Made by a program: the position numbers and the translations under genes. From assembly GCA_009781425.1 (NCBI GenBank), contig WQYC01000002.1, positions 62,001 to 126,000 of the forward strand: a stretch of DNA of 64,000 nt, given 5' to 3'. The stretch comes from Oscillospiraceae bacterium (lineage in GTDB: Bacteria; Bacillota; Clostridia; Oscillospirales; Ruminococcaceae). Shown one piece after another: positions 33,913-42,000 of the stretch (position 1 is the first letter of the stretch; the number at the start of each line of letters is the position of its first letter). The notes below the pieces were generated by a model. It had not been told where the DNA came from. It searched no databases and saw only the letters and a list, made by a program, of their open reading frames with translations.

Positions 33913-35175
33913 ATGTCACTAATCACACGCGCTCCGCGCGGCACCGAGGATAAGCTTCCTGCCGACATATACAAATGGCACACGGTTGAAAAAATCACGA
34001 AAGCCGTTGCGGAAAGCTACGGCTGTAAGGAAATCCGCACGCCCACCTTCGAGCATACCGAGCTCTTTCAGCGCGGAATCGGCGGAACAACCGACGTTGT
34101 GCAAAAAGAAATGTATACTTTTGAGGATAAAAAAGGCAGGAGCATCACTCTCAAGCCCGAAGGCACTGCAGGCGCGGCACGCGCGGCGATTGAGCACGGG
34201 CTGACGGGGCAGGCGTTGCCGTTAAAATTATTCTATTATACAAGCTGCTTCCGCTACGAAGCACCGCAGAGCGGGCGTTTGCGCGAGCACAGGCAGTTCG
34301 GCGTGGAAATTTACGGCACGACAAAGCCTCTCGCCGATGCGGAGGTAATCTGCCTTGCAAACGATGTTTTCACGCGGCTCGGAATCAAAGGCGCGCGCCT
34401 TGAAATCAACAGTATCGGTTGCGCTGAGTGCCGCGGCGAGTATAAAAAAGAGCTGATTGCTTTTTACAAGCAACAGCAAATGTGCAATCTTTGCAACGAG
34501 CGATTAGAGCGCAATCCTCTGCGGCTTCTTGATTGCAAGAACGACTCCTGCCGCGAAATAAATAAAAGCGCGCCTGTCATTACAAAGTATTTATGCGGCG
34601 ACTGCGAAGTGCATTTCGGTGCGGTTAAGTCCGCGCTTGAAACGCTCGGCGTTGCGTTCGTTGAGAATCCGCGGCTTGTGCGCGGGCTTGACTATTATAC
34701 TAACACGGTTTTCGAGTTTAAGTCCGATTCCTTAGGCGCGCAGGATACATTCTGCGCGGGCGGACGTTACGACGGCTTGATTGAAGAAATCGGCGGCGGA
34801 AAAATTACCGGACTCGGCTTCGGAATGGGTTTAGAGCGGCTTATTTTAGTCATGCAGGCGCAGGGGCTTGACTTCGAGCCGGCGAAAGCCTGCGATTTAT
34901 ACATCGCCGCGCTTGACGCGGAAGCAGAAACAACCGCAGTGAAGCTTGTAAAAGAACTGCGCGAGCAGGGCTTTTGGGCAGAGCTTGACCTTGCGGGGCG
35001 CGGGCTCGGCGCGCAGATGAAGTACGCCGACAAGCTCGGCGCAAGATTTTCTATGGTGCTCGGAAGCAACGAAATCGAAAGCGGGAGCGCTGTTCTCAAA
35101 AATATGCAAAGCGGTGAAAAGCGCGAGGTCGCTTTAAAAGCCGAGCAGGTGAAGCTATGCTTAATCGAATTTTAA
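33913..35175 (+). CDS. hisS: Histidyl-tRNA synthetase
   Basis: 420 aa, class II synthetase. Start MSLITRAPRGTEDKLP with AAGGAGA upstream. Motif 2 FRYEAPQSGRLREHRQFG, HisA motif RGLDYYTNTVFEF, motif 3 GLGFGMGLERLIL, and a C-terminal anticodon-binding domain (DLYIAALDAEAETTAVKL). It charges tRNA-His. No paired aspS, which often follows hisS. Confidence 0.97.
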   Translation: MSLITRAPRGTEDKLPADIYKWHTVEKITKAVAESYGCKEIRTPTFEHTELFQRGIGGTTDVVQKEMYTFEDKKGRSITLKPEGTAGAARAAIEHGLTGQALPLKLFYYTSCFRYEAPQSGRLREHRQFGVEIYGTTKPLADAEVICLANDVFTRLGIKGARLEINSIGCAECRGEYKKELIAFYKQQQMCNLCNERLERNPLRLLDCKNDSCREINKSAPVITKYLCGDCEVHFGAVKSALETLGVAFVENPRLVRGLDYYTNTVFEFKSDSLGAQDTFCAGGRYDGLIEEIGGGKITGLGFGMGLERLILVMQAQGLDFEPAKACDLYIAALDAEAETTAVKLVKELREQGFWAELDLAGRGLGAQMKYADKLGARFSMVLGSNEIESGSAVLKNMQSGEKREVALKAEQVKLCLIEF

Positions 35176-35651
35176 CGGAAGCTGATTGCGCCGAATGTAG
35201 GCTCTGCTGTGGATTTTACGAGAGCGAAATTTGGGAAGTGCCGATAATCGGTGACGAGTTGGCGGCTTTAATAAGCGGGCAGTATGCTTTCGATATTGTT
35301 AATAATCAGCGTGTTTTTAAAATTAATTACGACGAAAAAGGCTTGCACCTCTGCCCTGCTTTAGGAAAAAACGGCTGTCGGCTCGGCATGAGCAGACCCT
35401 TTGACTGCAAGCTTTGGCCCTTCCGCGCAATGAAGCTTGGGGAGCTGATTGTAATTACCGTTTCGCCGCTGTGCAAAACAGTGAATGAATTGCCGCTGTC
35501 GGAGCTTGTAGAGTTCGTGAACCTTGAGCTTATGGACAAAATAAAAGCGCGGGTGGCAAAATACCCCGCGCAGGTTAAAGATTATGTTAAGGGTTATCCG
35601 ATATTGTCGTCGTTTTCGCTGTCCGATTTATCAGCGTCACGCACTTCGTAA
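35157..35651 (+). CDS. YkgJ-like zinc/iron-chelating Cys-cluster protein
   Basis: 164 aa. The Cys pattern CAECRLCCGFYE near the N terminus, LCPALGKNGCRL in the middle, and RPFDCKLWPF and PLCKTV after it is that of the YkgJ/CxxCxxCC family, small proteins that bind zinc or iron; precise role unknown. The ATG is 19 bases inside hisS, so the two are coupled. The 3' end overlaps the convergent small gene by 58 bases. Confidence 0.8.
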   Translation: MLNRILTEADCAECRLCCGFYESEIWEVPIIGDELAALISGQYAFDIVNNQRVFKINYDEKGLHLCPALGKNGCRLGMSRPFDCKLWPFRAMKLGELIVITVSPLCKTVNELPLSELVEFVNLELMDKIKARVAKYPAQVKDYVKGYPILSSFSLSDLSASRTS

Positions 35652-35815
35652 TCATTTAAATCATGAATTTGGCTGTTATTTTCACGCTTACCGAAAACTC
35701 GTTCCATCGCCTTGAAAACTCCGATTCTTTCAAGAAAAAGCGTTATAAACCTCACGGCTATAACAAACACAGTGATATTCAAAACAAATATAAGCAATCC
35801 TTTTAAAAAACCCAT
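35594..35815 (-). CDS. Small single-span membrane protein, unknown function
   Basis: 73 aa. An N-terminal membrane helix (GLLIFVLNITVFVIAVRFI, about 6-27), a short amphipathic stretch (LERIGVFKAMERVFGK) and a highly acidic tail (DADKSDSENDD). It has AAGGAGA before the ATG and a strong promoter at 35836-35864, which argues that it is a real gene. The C terminus overlaps the YkgJ-like gene on the other strand. Function unknown. Confidence 0.7.
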   Translation of the reverse strand: MGFLKGLLIFVLNITVFVIAVRFITLFLERIGVFKAMERVFGKRENNSQIHDLNDYEVRDADKSDSENDDNIG

Positions 35816-35835
35816 ATCAATTCTCCTTTTTAAAT

Positions 35836-35864
35836 ATTATAGCATATGGCGCACAAATTGTCAA
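35836..35864 (-). promoter_or_regulatory. Promoter of the small membrane protein gene
   Basis: Minus strand: TTGACA (35864-35859), 17 bases, TATAAT (35841-35836), both consensus. Confidence 0.8.
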
Positions 35865-35887
35865 TTCTAACCTCTCTGTCATAAAAT
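35858..35887 (+). promoter_or_regulatory. Promoter of the YtaF-like gene
   Basis: TTGTCA (35858-35863), 18 bases, TAAAAT (35882-35887). Its -35 is the reverse of the opposing -35, so the two promoters share the same bases and cannot be occupied together. Confidence 0.55.
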
Positions 35888-35911
35888 GCTTATGAACAGA
35901 GAGGTTTTATC

Positions 35912-36550
35912 ATGCTTTTTGACTTTACACAGGCGTTATTGCTTGTTTTTGCAGTTTCCGCCGACGCTTTCGCGTCCTCCTTTGCATACGGCGCGAAAAA
36001 AATTATAATTCCTTTTTCCTCCGTCATGGTTATAAGCGCGGTTTCCGCCGCTTTTTTAGCCGTTTCGCTGTTCGCGGGAAATTTTTTCCGCGGCTTTTTA
36101 AGTGAGGAAACAGCGGGGATTCTCTGCTTTTTTATTTTATTTTTCTTAGGGCTTGTAAAACTGCTTGACAACGCGGTTAAAAGCTTCATAAAAAGGCGGA
36201 ACAAAAGCATTAACGGGCAGCTGAAATTCAAGCTGCTTAACATTAATTTCATTCTGAATATTTACGCGAATCCCGAAGATGCGGACGAAGACCGCTCAAA
36301 GGTTTTAAGCCCTGCTGAAGCCGTTTCGCTTTCAATCGCGCTGTCGCTTGACGGGCTCGCGGCAGGAATAGGAACCGCGCTCGGCGGCGCGAACAAGCCG
36401 CTAATCATCGCACTCGCGCTTGCAGTCGGGATTCTTGCGATTACGCTCGGCAGTCTTATCGGCAACAAAACAGCAGACAATTCAAAAGCAGGCTTCTCAT
36501 GGCTCGGAGGAGCAGTGCTGATTGTACTGGCGGTTTTGAAGTTGGTTTAA
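35912..36550 (+). CDS. ytaF: YtaF-like sporulation membrane protein (MntP/YtaF family)
   Basis: 212 aa. Six predicted membrane helices arranged as two sets of three, with the paired signatures VFAVSADAFASSFAYGAKK in the first half and SIALSLDGLAAGIGTALGG in the second; these Asp-containing repeats define the MntP/YtaF superfamily. The middle loop and the shape of both halves fit YtaF, made during sporulation in Bacilli, rather than the manganese exporter MntP, which is shorter. The transported ion is unknown. ATG behind AGAGAGGT. Confidence 0.85.
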   Translation: MLFDFTQALLLVFAVSADAFASSFAYGAKKIIIPFSSVMVISAVSAAFLAVSLFAGNFFRGFLSEETAGILCFFILFFLGLVKLLDNAVKSFIKRRNKSINGQLKFKLLNINFILNIYANPEDADEDRSKVLSPAEAVSLSIALSLDGLAAGIGTALGGANKPLIIALALAVGILAITLGSLIGNKTADNSKAGFSWLGGAVLIVLAVLKLV

Positions 36551-36586
36551 ATTAAACTCTAATATGATTTAAGAAAATTGTATAAT

Positions 36587-37390
36587 CTATTCTTTGGGGA
36601 AGAGAAATGCAATTATTTTTGAAACTAATGAAACACATAAAAACGCCGAAATTCCTCCACCGGAAAACTCATCTTCAAATTGATAACACGAACCAAGCAT
36701 TATTAAAAAGAGCAAAATACCTATACACAAAAATAATTTTCTCAATCCTCTATATTCTTTTGGTGTGAAGAATATAGCTAAAAAAGGAGCTATATTTATT
36801 ATATTCATAGAAAATAGCATAATGTTTATACTGCCGTCTTTAAGTGAATCTCTTATCACTATATGCTGACCATTTATTTCTCTTGTTTCATGTTCATATT
36901 CATAAGTACTATAAAGTATAAAGAAAGCAACTATCGCTAAAAGGCACGCTATAATCCGCATAAAAGTTCTTATCGCTTCTTTTCTTTTCTGCTTTTTTAT
37001 TTTTATTCTTTGTCTTTCATCTTTTATTCTCTGTCGTTCACATTCTCTTTCATATTGTTTTTTCAATAATCTTTGTTCTTCAACATATTCGGGAAACTTA
37101 ATTAATTCTATATTAAATATATCATATATTTCATTTAAGGCGGATTTTATATCATATTCTACATTTTCATAAAGCGAATCCCTTTTTACCTCCTCTATTA
37201 ACTCTATCGCCCTTTTTATATCATTATATGTCCTATTTTCTTTTTGATTTATCAAAAAAATTTCAGCGATATTTTTATCTTGTTTTTCTTGCAAATTTTT
37301 TATTAAACTTTTAATACTACCCTTTTTATAAAGATTAGACGTTGATTTGGAAAAGGCATCGTATATTTCTTTATTGAACCACCGCTCCAT
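36587..37390 (-). CDS. Unknown membrane protein with charged coiled-coil segment
   Basis: 267 aa, AGGAGG site at the ATG and promoter at 37444-37472. Residues 1-110 are helical and polar; about 105-140 is a strongly basic coiled-coil-like stretch (KDERQRIKIKKQKRKEA); then three or four membrane helices (about 145-162, 190-208, 220-235, 245-263). I recognise no family. The gene is conspicuously AT-rich with many AAA/ATA codons, unlike its neighbours, which suggests recent acquisition. Confidence 0.7.
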   Translation of the reverse strand: MERWFNKEIYDAFSKSTSNLYKKGSIKSLIKNLQEKQDKNIAEIFLINQKENRTYNDIKRAIELIEEVKRDSLYENVEYDIKSALNEIYDIFNIELIKFPEYVEEQRLLKKQYERECERQRIKDERQRIKIKKQKRKEAIRTFMRIIACLLAIVAFFILYSTYEYEHETREINGQHIVIRDSLKDGSINIMLFSMNIINIAPFLAIFFTPKEYRGLRKLFLCIGILLFLIMLGSCYQFEDEFSGGGISAFLCVSLVSKIIAFLFPKE

Positions 37391-37443
37391 ATTATTTAAT
37401 CCTCCTTTTCTTCTCCTACTGATGAAATTTCTTTTTATAATTT

Positions 37444-37472
37444 ATTTTACCACAAAAAAATAAAGCTGTCAA
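37444..37472 (-). promoter_or_regulatory. Promoter of the AT-rich membrane protein gene
   Basis: Minus strand: TTGACA (37472-37467), 17 bases, TAAAAT (37449-37444), immediately after the terminator of the upstream gene. Confidence 0.7.
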
Positions 37473-37503
37473 CAAAACCGGCGCAACCTTGCGGTTGCGC
37501 CGG
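37472..37503 (-). terminator. Terminator of the Pro-rich OB-like gene
   Basis: Minus strand: CCGGCGCAACC, GCAA loop, GGTTGCGCCGG, then TTTTGTT. A perfect 11-bp stem with a stable tetraloop. Confidence 0.88.
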
Positions 37504-37518
37504 ATAGTTTTGATTTTC

Positions 37519-38022
37519 TCAGCAAATCGGAAGCACGTCTATTACGTCCATGCGCGGCGGCAGTCCCGGTAAAATCGAGTTAAACCTAATCGTCACGAAT
37601 CTGCCTACGCAGAAGAATCTTGCGTCGCGGGTGTCAGCGCGCAGAATCTGATTGTTTGCAGTGTTTCGCACGATGAGGAAGTTGTTCTCCCTGCGGATTA
37701 CCTGCGCTCTTATTTCGCGCGGAATAGGCGTGAACGCGGGTGGGCGCGGGGGTTGCGGTTGAAATCCACCGGGCGGAGGGGGCTGAAATCCGCCGTGCGG
37801 CGGTCTGAAGGGCGGTGCGGCGGGGGCAAGCTGTATGTTTGTTGCGGTGATTTGCGGGGGCTCGCTCATGGTCATGATTCCTGTGTATGTAACTCTGACG
37901 CGGTCTCCGACGTTGAATGCGCGCGGGTTGTTGAAGTTAACTATAATCGCTTCGCCGCTCTCCTCGTTCCGTACAGTCAGCGTTCTCGGCCCGATACTTA
38001 AAACAGTGCCGGTCATTTGCAT
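37519..38022 (-). CDS. Two small beta-barrel-like domains joined by a Pro-rich linker, unknown
   Basis: 167 aa. Residues 1-65 (TGTVLSIGPRTLTVRNEESG, FNVGDRVRVTYTG) and about 108-165 (RAQVIRRENNFLIVRNTANN, FFCVGRFVTIRFN) resemble each other: a strand pair, a RN(E/T) turn and a G-D/R-V strand, as in small OB-like folds. They are joined by a linker about half Pro (residues 68-103). No signal peptide. Function unknown; nucleic-acid or ligand binding is only a guess. Start with AGGAGG; strong terminator after it. Confidence 0.72.
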   Translation of the reverse strand: MQMTGTVLSIGPRTLTVRNEESGEAIIVNFNNPRAFNVGDRVRVTYTGIMTMSEPPQITATNIQLAPAAPPFRPPHGGFQPPPPGGFQPQPPRPPAFTPIPREIRAQVIRRENNFLIVRNTANNQILRADTRDARFFCVGRFVTIRFNSILPGLPPRMDVIDVLPIC

Positions 38023-38087
38023 AGATTTGTCCTCCTAAAGTTCATTTTAATCTATTTTATGTCGGCTCGGGATTTTGGTGAAAGGTA

Positions 38088-38116
38088 TTGACAAACGCGC
38101 TCGTTTAGTGTACGAT
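38088..38116 (+). promoter_or_regulatory. Promoter of the DHH phosphoesterase gene
   Basis: TTGACA (38088-38093), 17 bases, TACGAT (38111-38116). Confidence 0.65.
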
Positions 38117-38142
38117 ATTTTTTATAAGGGAGTGACGAAATT

Positions 38143-39624
38143 ATGTTTAAGCTATCAGATTTATTAAAACACGACGGCATAGTGATTCAATGCCATAACA
38201 TACCCGACGCCGACACAATCGCGTCGGCGTTCGCGGTGTATACATACCTTAAAGCGCACGGGAAAGACTCAAAAATCATCTATTCGGGCAACCTCGAAAT
38301 TACTAAACCGAACCTGCTTGAAATGATTACGAAGCTTTCAGTGCCGATTGAATACATAAAGCCCGAAGAGAAAACTGCTGTAAAGACGCTCGTTTTGGTT
38401 GACTGCCAGTACGGTGAGCGCAACGCCGAAAAAATAGAAGCCGAGACAGCTGCGGTCATCGACCATCATGTGCAGGTCAACGATGTTGCTTTCGGTGTAA
38501 TTTCGCAGCTCGGGAGCTGTGCTACTTTAGTTTGGGACTTAGCGCGGCAGGAGGGCTTCAGCTTCAACGAGTATCCAAACGTTGCGACCGCGCTCTATTA
38601 CGGGCTTTACACCGACACGAACAGCCTTGAAGAAATTTCGCACCCGCTCGATAAGGACGCCCGCGATAATTTGCAATTCGATGCAAATTTAATTCGCAGT
38701 CTGCGTAATAATAACCTCACTTTAGCCGAGCTCGGTATTGCCGGAGCAGCTCTCGCCAACCACAGCGCGAATCATGATATTAAGTATGCGATTTTTCATT
38801 CTGCGCCCTGCGACCCTAATATTTTGGGCTTCATCAGCGACCTTGCGTTACAAGTAAGCGGTATAGACGTCTGCGTCGTTTATAACGAGCTTTCGGACGG
38901 ATATAAGCTGTCGGTGAGAAGCTGTTCGCGCTCGGTCATGGCGAGCGAGTTCACTTCATTTATAACCGAAGGCGTGGGCTCGGGCGGCGGACACGTTCAC
39001 AAGGCGGGCGGTTTTATCCGCAAGAACGGATTTGAACAGGAAATCGAGTCGTTCATGGATAAGCGGATTGCCGAATATTTCGACAGCTATGATATAATTG
39101 ATTCCGCGAATCATGGTTTAGATGTTGCGAAAATGAAAAAGTATAAGAAGAAAAGACTGCCGCTCGGTTTTGTTATGTCAACCGATATGCTTGAAAAAGG
39201 AACGCCGATGATTATACGCACGCTTGAGGGCGACACCGAGGCGCAGGCAGGCGAGGATATTTATTTCATGATTGGTCCGCTCGGCGAGGTTTATCCCATT
39301 AAAGCCGAGAAGTGGGCGAACAGCTACGAGCTGACTGACGAGGAATTTGAGAAGGATTACGACTATTCGCCGACAGTGAAGAATAAATACACGGGCGAGT
39401 CACTTGAAATTATCAACTACGCAAAATCATGCACAGCGAAGGGTGAGGTGCATATCCGCGCAAAGCCGCTCATCAAAAACACGAAGGTTTTCACTGCATG
39501 GAACCCCGAGGGCTATATGTACGGCAAGGCGGGCGATATGCTCGCAGTGCGCTCGGACGACGGCAACGACGCGTATATTATCCGCAGGGATATTTTTGAG
39601 AAGACGTATGAAGAGGTGAAGTGA
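38143..39624 (+). CDS. DHH-family phosphoesterase with C-terminal extension (NrnA-like)
   Basis: 493 aa. The DHH core covers about 1-325: CHNIPDADTIASAFAVYTYL, LVLVDCQYGER, AAVIDHHVQVND (the DHH motif) and the DHHA1 part with GVGSGGGHVHKAGGFI. Such enzymes degrade short RNAs (nanoRNase) or hydrolyse cyclic or adenosine phosphates. The extra about 165 residues after the core contain LPLGFVMSTDMLEKGTPMII, RTLEGDTEAQAGEDIYFMIG and GEVYPIKAEKW, resembling a PGDYG-type small domain. Soluble, no membrane helices, so not a GdpP. The following dockerin gene overlaps its stop. Confidence 0.85.
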   Translation: MFKLSDLLKHDGIVIQCHNIPDADTIASAFAVYTYLKAHGKDSKIIYSGNLEITKPNLLEMITKLSVPIEYIKPEEKTAVKTLVLVDCQYGERNAEKIEAETAAVIDHHVQVNDVAFGVISQLGSCATLVWDLARQEGFSFNEYPNVATALYYGLYTDTNSLEEISHPLDKDARDNLQFDANLIRSLRNNNLTLAELGIAGAALANHSANHDIKYAIFHSAPCDPNILGFISDLALQVSGIDVCVVYNELSDGYKLSVRSCSRSVMASEFTSFITEGVGSGGGHVHKAGGFIRKNGFEQEIESFMDKRIAEYFDSYDIIDSANHGLDVAKMKKYKKKRLPLGFVMSTDMLEKGTPMIIRTLEGDTEAQAGEDIYFMIGPLGEVYPIKAEKWANSYELTDEEFEKDYDYSPTVKNKYTGESLEIINYAKSCTAKGEVHIRAKPLIKNTKVFTAWNPEGYMYGKAGDMLAVRSDDGNDAYIIRRDIFEKTYEEVK

Positions 39625-39626
39625 GT

Positions 39627-40790
39627 ATGAAGAAACGTATTTTAGCTATATTTGTTGCGGTTGTTATGATTTTTGCAATAATTCCGTCTACAACTGCAAC
39701 TGATATAACCACAACACTTTCGCAAACCCCGATTATAACCGTACAACCCGAAAGCGCAGTTTACTACAGAAACGCAACCCCGTCCTCGCTCACTGTAGAA
39801 GCCCACGTAACCGACAGCGGCACACTGACTTATCAGTGGTACAGCAATATTGTGAACAGCAACACAGGTGGGAAAGCAATCGAGGACGCGACAAGCTCAA
39901 GCCTTATGCCGTCAACAACGGGAACGCATGATTCATATTATTATGCTGTCGTAACAAATATGAGCGAAGACAATGCTCCTGCGTCAATAACGAGCGATGT
40001 CGTGGCGATTTATTTTGAACTTGACCTTGGCGAGTTTAGTTATACTTTAGGTCCCTGGTCTCATGTACAGGATTATAGAAGAGAATATGTTTGGTCTGTT
40101 CAAACTCCTCATCCTTCCGCCCCTAAACGGAATCTGACAAGAGGTATATTCAGAAATGCGGTGGAACTCAGAATTGAATTTAAAGAAGCACCGGCGGCTG
40201 ACATTAAATTTAATTTTGGCGGTAGTATTGTTGTTACTTTTAATCCGGAGCAGGGAACAAGCTTTGTTTTTGACTTTACATCTGTAGATTGGACGAAAAT
40301 AGCATCTGATGATGGCAGTGTTATGCTTGAACATCACTCTGATTATGACTTGCGGGATATTATAGAAAGTGCAATTCTTATATATAGAGGAAATGCTCAA
40401 ACTTGTAATATGTGTCAATACAATTTGACATGGAATACGCCTTGCTACGGTTGCCTTAAAAAAGACTGTATGTCAGTGAGTCATATAACTTATTGCGGGG
40501 GATATTCTTATCACCATATGCTTCCAAATCCTCCGTCTCGTCCACCGACCGGCATAGGCAATCCGTCCGCCCCTGATGAAACCCCGCCTCCTCCGACCCC
40601 TGCACCTCTTCCAAAACTTGAAACGTTCACCACCGCAGACGCATTGAATATTCTGCGTTATGTTGCAGGGATAGAAACTCTGACGCCGGAACAGAGAGTA
40701 AGATATGATACTAATAACGATGGCGTTATTAACACCGCTGATGCGCTGAATATTCTAAGGCTTGTCGCAGGGTTGATTGATAAAATTTAA
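39627..40790 (+). CDS. Secreted Ig-like protein with Cys-rich segment and C-terminal dockerin-like module
   Basis: 387 aa from ATG 39627 (a GTG at 39621 overlaps the previous stop and is possible). Signal peptide 1-26; an Ig-like domain at about 35-135 (PIITVQPESAVYYRN, LTYQWYSN); a middle region of unknown fold; a Cys cluster at about 255-290 (TCNMCQYNL, CYGCLKKDCM) that may bind a metal or form disulfides; a Pro-rich linker; a dockerin-like module at the end (FTTADALNILRYVAG, DTNNDGVINTADAL). Co-transcribed with the cytoplasmic DHH enzyme, which looks fortuitous. Terminator follows. Confidence 0.82.
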   Translation: MKKRILAIFVAVVMIFAIIPSTTATDITTTLSQTPIITVQPESAVYYRNATPSSLTVEAHVTDSGTLTYQWYSNIVNSNTGGKAIEDATSSSLMPSTTGTHDSYYYAVVTNMSEDNAPASITSDVVAIYFELDLGEFSYTLGPWSHVQDYRREYVWSVQTPHPSAPKRNLTRGIFRNAVELRIEFKEAPAADIKFNFGGSIVVTFNPEQGTSFVFDFTSVDWTKIASDDGSVMLEHHSDYDLRDIIESAILIYRGNAQTCNMCQYNLTWNTPCYGCLKKDCMSVSHITYCGGYSYHHMLPNPPSRPPTGIGNPSAPDETPPPPTPAPLPKLETFTTADALNILRYVAGIETLTPEQRVRYDTNNDGVINTADALNILRLVAGLIDKI

Positions 40791-40792
40791 AC

Positions 40793-40829
40793 AAAAAGTC
40801 AGAACCTGCATTGCAAGTTCTGACTTTTT
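40793..40829. terminator. Bidirectional terminator between the Ig/dockerin and TIR genes
   Basis: AAAAAGTCAGAAC, loop, GTTCTGACTTTTT; A and T tracts on both sides serve the two convergent genes. Confidence 0.88.
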
Positions 40830-40846
40830 AATATCATTCTGCTTAC

Positions 40847-41770
40847 TTACCTCACCCGCTCAAATACCTCCGTGAACTCTACGCCGTTATAATCGGTAAC
40901 AAAAGTCAGCGTATTTCTGCTTATAGTAAATTCGGAAGTCCAAACATCACCGAGCGCGATGAAGGTTATTTTATTTCCGCTGATTGCGTATGTCCCCGAA
41001 TAAGGCTCGCTGATGTTAGTCAGTGAAAACGTCCCGTCGTTTTTAAATTCAACGGTTGGCTGCTCGTCGCCCCACGGGTCATAGAACGAGCCGTCCGCTC
41101 TTTCAAATACAGTGCAATCTATCAAATCCCATACGCCGACAATATCGCTGTCGACTACAGCTCCGCCGCTTCTGTTGCCGCCGTTTGAAGAATTATTGTC
41201 TAAAACTGTAAGCAGAGTCATTACTAACGCCGCGACGACAATCGTGATTATCGCGCCCGCTATGCCGATTATTAAGCCTTTTGACGGCTTTTTTGCAGGA
41301 GCTTGCACGGGCGCATTTTGTTGAGGATATTCGGGTACAGGTGCAGGCGCGGCTTCGGGCGAGGGCGTTGAAGAAATCCCGAGCGAGTTTTTCACGGCTC
41401 TGACGAGCGAATCGAATTCCTTGTCATCGGGGAAAGCGTCAAGCCAATGCAAATTCGAGAGATAATATTCAAGGCTCTTGCGCATGGCGACGTCTTCTAT
41501 GCGGAAAGGGATTACGGTTTTGCCGTATCTGAACGCACTTTCCACTTCCTTCGCCACAGGCCCTGAATCGTTGGAGTCCTTCGAGAATATAAGCAGGAAA
41601 ATTTTGCAATTTTCAACCCCGTTCATAAGCTCCTCGGCGTATTCAACGCCGGGTCTTACGTCCCTCGGGGCTATCCAGCATTTAACGCCGTTGCGCTCTA
41701 ACGCGTGACAAATAGCGTCAGCCGCTATTTTATCCTTTGACGAGTGGCTTATAAAAACATCATGTGCCAT
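40847..41770 (-). CDS. TIR domain - transmembrane helix - lipocalin-like domain protein
   Basis: 307 aa. The TIR domain spans 1-135: HDVFISHSSKDKIAADAI (box 1), CWIAPRDVRPG (the BB-loop region), IFLLIFSKDSNDSGPVAKEVESAF with Glu75 or Glu77 in the place of the NADase glutamate, and VIPFRIED. A Pro-rich spacer is followed by one membrane helix (about 164-190) and an extracytoplasmic beta domain (about 205-307; VGVWDLIDCT, PTVEFKNDGTFSLTN, GTYAISGNKITF) like the lipocalin-like domains of secreted Firmicute proteins. The N terminus is cytoplasmic by the absence of a signal peptide. Own promoter (41810-41838). No known TIR anti-phage partner is adjacent. Could be a receptor whose outer domain controls the TIR enzyme. 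Confidence 0.88.
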   Translation of the reverse strand: MAHDVFISHSSKDKIAADAICHALERNGVKCWIAPRDVRPGVEYAEELMNGVENCKIFLLIFSKDSNDSGPVAKEVESAFRYGKTVIPFRIEDVAMRKSLEYYLSNLHWLDAFPDDKEFDSLVRAVKNSLGISSTPSPEAAPAPVPEYPQQNAPVQAPAKKPSKGLIIGIAGAIITIVVAALVMTLLTVLDNNSSNGGNRSGGAVVDSDIVGVWDLIDCTVFERADGSFYDPWGDEQPTVEFKNDGTFSLTNISEPYSGTYAISGNKITFIALGDVWTSEFTISRNTLTFVTDYNGVEFTEVFERVR

Positions 41771-41809
41771 AAATTATCTCCTTAAAATTCGAGCTCGAAG
41801 CAATACTAT

Positions 41810-41838
41810 ATTTTACCATATATTTGCGCTCGTGTCAA
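41810..41838 (-). promoter_or_regulatory. Promoter of the TIR gene
   Basis: Minus strand: TTGACA (41838-41833), 17 bases with TATGG before the -10 (extended TGG), TAAAAT (41815-41810). The remaining 160 bases up to the ABC gene are AT-rich; I see no clear promoter for that operon. Confidence 0.7.
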
Positions 41839-42000
41839 GAATAATGTAAAACCGTAGAAATGTTAATAAATCATTAACATTTCTCGTTTTATTTTGTGAT
41901 ATTATATAAATATTGAAATATTTTGACATAAAAGCAACTTTTTGGGGTTTCAAATTGTATTATAAGTAGCGGAATATTTTTAGTAACGGAGTTTTATTCT

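Noticed and set aside
40847-41770. TIR protein as part of a known Thoeris-like defence pair
   Set aside because: The neighbours are a dockerin protein and an ABC transporter; no SIR2/SLOG or other effector gene is adjacent, and the TIR protein is membrane-bound.
41840-42000. A housekeeping promoter for the ABC operon from the TTGACA near 41934
   Set aside because: No -10 at 16-18 bases; the next TATTATAA is about 29 bases away. The promoter remains unidentified.
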